A stretch of 64,000 nt of DNA, taken from NCBI GenBank assembly GCA_028023455.1, contig JAQFVV010012507.1:1116001-1180000 (forward strand), written 5' to 3'. The first letter of the stretch is position 1. Every line of letters begins with the position of its first letter. Source of the stretch: Epiperipatus broadwayi. Its lineage: Eukaryota > Onychophora > Udeonychophora > Euonychophora > Peripatidae. The translations under genes and the position numbers were made by a program. The notes beneath the pieces are model-generated. The model saw nothing but the letters and a program-made list of their open reading frames with translations. It did not search any database and was not told where the DNA came from. Shown here in pieces: positions 61,491 to 64,000 of this stretch.

Positions 61491-62955
61491 ACATCATCAC
61501 AAACCTTCAGAAAAATACTCATTACATAACTTCAAAATCTCATTATCTCAGCCTTTTCATGCAAAATAATAAAAAAATAAGTTTCTCTCACAAGCTCACA
61601 ACTTTTTCAGCTTTTAGAAGAGGGAGCAATGTTAATATATATTTTTATAAAAGATAAATAATTAATACTGTCCAATTTTTGCAATAAATGGTAAAATCAG
61701 AAGAACCTGAACTAAATGAAATCTTATTATGGTCTTAGGAAATGTTTTAAAAATGGAAATCATTATTAAATCAAATTTTTATACAGTATATGATTGATTT
61801 CAGTGATTTATTTTTAGTACTATAAGGTTTTTTTCCTGAATTGATGTATCCTTTATATGAGCACTTATCCTCTAAATCCCAAATTTTGGATTTCTGATAA
61901 TTGTATTTTTAAAAACTCTGGGTTTCTTCCACATTGTAATTTTTACATTTCCTCTTGTTTTATTCATTTAATTTGACTGTTATTAATTAATTAAGTTCTT
62001 GTTAAGTTATTTGCAACAGTAATGATAATATTATCTTACTAAAGAATAATTTTATGGCCAGAAAACATTAAAATGATCCTTAAATTTTAGATTCTATTAC
62101 TTTACCACTACACCAAACTACACATGAATTATTTTATTTGAAATCCTTTTTAAAAGTGCACTTATTGTCCAACCTTACTATAACAAATTTGATTTCCAGA
62201 TAAAAACTTTTTTCAATTGTAGTTGTGATGACTAACTAATCCAAAAAAATATTTTTTAATCAATAGTTAAAATTTATATTCATAGATTTTAACAGTTGCA
62301 ATAATCCTTTTGTTTTCCAGATGCTGTTTAAATTATTTTGTACAACTAACTTTGTTTGTATCAAAATAGAACATTTACATTCATCTTGCATATGAATGAT
62401 AGTAGTTGTTGCTTTTCTACTTGAAGAAGATTCCTAAATTTGATTTAAATTGAAACAAATTCCAACTTTTATTTAGAAATCCTAAATCATATTTATGACA
62501 TGTGGATGTGCAAATAATTATATCTTAAAATGTTTTCCTTTAATATATTATATTAATTTGGATTATTATTTTTATGTGCCTATATTACTAAAATTCATTT
62601 ACATTTCTTTAATCATATTTTAACTACTAAAAATAATTGCTCACTTTAGTTTCCATTGTATGTTACTTATCATAGACATTCTGAATGATTAAACTTTATT
62701 ATATAATGCTTTCATTGTATTATGTATATTTTATTATCAAATTATTGTTTTTTTTTATCATTTAGAATTAGTTTGGTTTAATTATCAACATAAAGTAAGA
62801 TTCTACTTATGGCATTTTTTGTGTGAGAAGAAATTTTTTAATAACCTGATTGATTGTAATCTTTCAAATAGCAGTTGCTTGTCATCTAGATGTGAAACTG
62901 TAAAATTTAGAGTGCAATATCGAATTTTATTGCAATATCATTGCTTAATTCTATT
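61491..62955. other. A+T-rich DNA without recognisable gene
   Basis: Nothing recognised. Confidence 0.45.
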
Positions 62956-63160
62956 AAAACAGGCAAAATTCACTATATGTATTGCCACTCACTGCAAGCT
63001 ACAGTAATCAATAGATTCCAGAAGGCCTGTTCATAAAATTCCCATCCAGTGCCTACTCATCCAACAGTGAGTGGCAATACATATAGGAGTTTTTGCCTGT
63101 TTTAAGAACAGTTATAAGCAAACATAAGAAAATGGTGATCATGTGATGTTTATTGCTTAA
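62956..63160. repeat. Repeat family D, partial palindromic pair
   Basis: A minus piece (62956-63065: AACAGGC, ATATGTATTGCCACTCACT, GCCTACTCATCCAAC) faces a plus piece (63066-63160: AGTGAGTGGCAATACATATA, TTGCCTGTTTTA, ATGGTGATCATGTGATGTTT). The outer 39-bp arms (62956-62994 and 63066-63104) pair almost perfectly. Confidence 0.75.
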
Positions 63161-64000
63161 TTCTAATAGTATTGTGTTACAGTATCTTTAGACAAGTTGG
63201 GTTTCCTTTTGCTTATTACGGTTTCAGTGTTTTTGTTTTATTTACTTATTTTATTTCTTTATGCTACTTTTATTATAAGTAAAATAGTATTATTATTTGT
63301 TGTGATTACTTTTAATCAATGTTATATGTGATAATTAATTAAAATTACAGCATTTTACAAAATTGTTAATTGTTGGATTTTTTTTTATAACCAAATCATA
63401 ATTATTTTTGTTGCTATTATTTTTAATCAAAGTTGTGTGTGATAATTAGTTGTAAAAGTTACAGAGTTTTATAAAATTGTTAATTATTTGATGTTTTTTC
63501 TCCAGTGTTAATAATGTGTTTTGACTATTTTGCTTGTCAATTATTGCATCTTCTTAATAATTCATGATTAAGTTGTTGTTGTTTTTTTGGTTTAAAAGCA
63601 ATATAATTTGCATGGAAATGTTATTTTTGTTTGTTTCTTTATTCAATGGAAATTCAATTAATTAAATTTCATCGAACGTGTAATGATTAAAAATGACAAT
63701 GGTTTAAGTTGTTGAGTTCTTTCTCTACATCCATTATATGTAATTAGCTAAGTGTTGTTCTAAAAATTAACAATAATTAGTTAAAAGATCACGTAATTTT
63801 TTTTTTAATTTTAATATTTTATACGAAAAAATTGCTGATATAAAAAATATCAGTAGGATAAAAAAAAATTAACATTAAAATTTAATATTAAACTTGAGAT
63901 CATTAAATTAGTTACTTACTGAATTTACCATGGGATCTATAGTTGGTGGACTATAGAATGATCTTTAGATATAAGGATCAATTATGAGTAGCTCATAAAC
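63161..64000. other. A+T-rich DNA without recognisable gene
   Basis: A diverged internal duplication of about 120 bp is visible: about 63300-63375 and 63400-63500 share GTGATAATTA, TTACAG-TTT-A-AAAATTGTTAATT. Nothing else recognised. Confidence 0.4.

Overview
This window is very A+T-rich (about three quarters by eye) eukaryotic, almost certainly invertebrate metazoan, DNA. I found no host gene, rRNA or credible functional tRNA. What can be recognised is a graveyard of transposable elements: Penelope-like elements (PLEs) with GIY-YIG endonuclease remnants, non-LTR retrotransposons (LINEs) of at least three kinds, gag-bearing LTR elements that lack pol, a hAT transposase tail, foldback elements, tRNA-like SINE heads and long (TA)n, (ATT)n and poly-T tracts. 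The species cannot be fixed from this. The longest reading frame (499 codons) fits the standard genetic code.

Layout. 1-3.3 kb holds a LINE C-terminal fragment in otherwise blank DNA. 3.3-7.3 kb is a PLE 3' end on the minus strand, broken by a 2.9-kb repeat (family B) that starts with TG like an LTR. 7305-15882 is a nearly complete LTR retrotransposon on the minus strand, with 2.7-kb LTRs, a primer-site-like TGG, a polypurine tract, an AT-rich target duplication, a decayed gag and no pol. 16-25 kb is mostly blank, with a foldback element, a 76-unit ATT array, a repeat of about 455-bp period (family D) and a hAT tail. 25.9-29.1 kb is a palindromic pair of PLE copies; a D array sits inside the right copy between 13-bp target duplications. 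29.1-29.9 kb is a LINE endonuclease remnant. 30.07-33.07 kb is the second B copy. 33.25-39.93 kb is a pair of long direct repeats (family C) around a second gag relic; one repeat carries a 540-bp compound microsatellite with about 139 consecutive T. 41.3-43.3 kb is another palindromic PLE pair. 43.4-49.2 kb has two foldback elements. 49.3-56.4 kb has three LINE fragments in the same orientation, including the best preserved gene here: an RTE-like endonuclease/reverse transcriptase (52085-54473) interrupted by only two in-frame stops. 58-63 kb has palindromic D copies and a palindromic PLE 3' end.

The most interesting signal is at the 3' end of the PLEs. In three copies a tRNA-like stretch with Pol III A and B boxes is followed by a small hairpin and then by a CTGATGA / stem / GAAA block that resembles a hammerhead ribozyme core. 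The same module occurs at 61 kb without PLE coding sequence, which suggests a SINE-like unit sharing its tail with the PLE. A second theme is that PLE and D copies repeatedly lie as head-to-head palindromes. All domain calls come from reading translations by eye; no database search was run.
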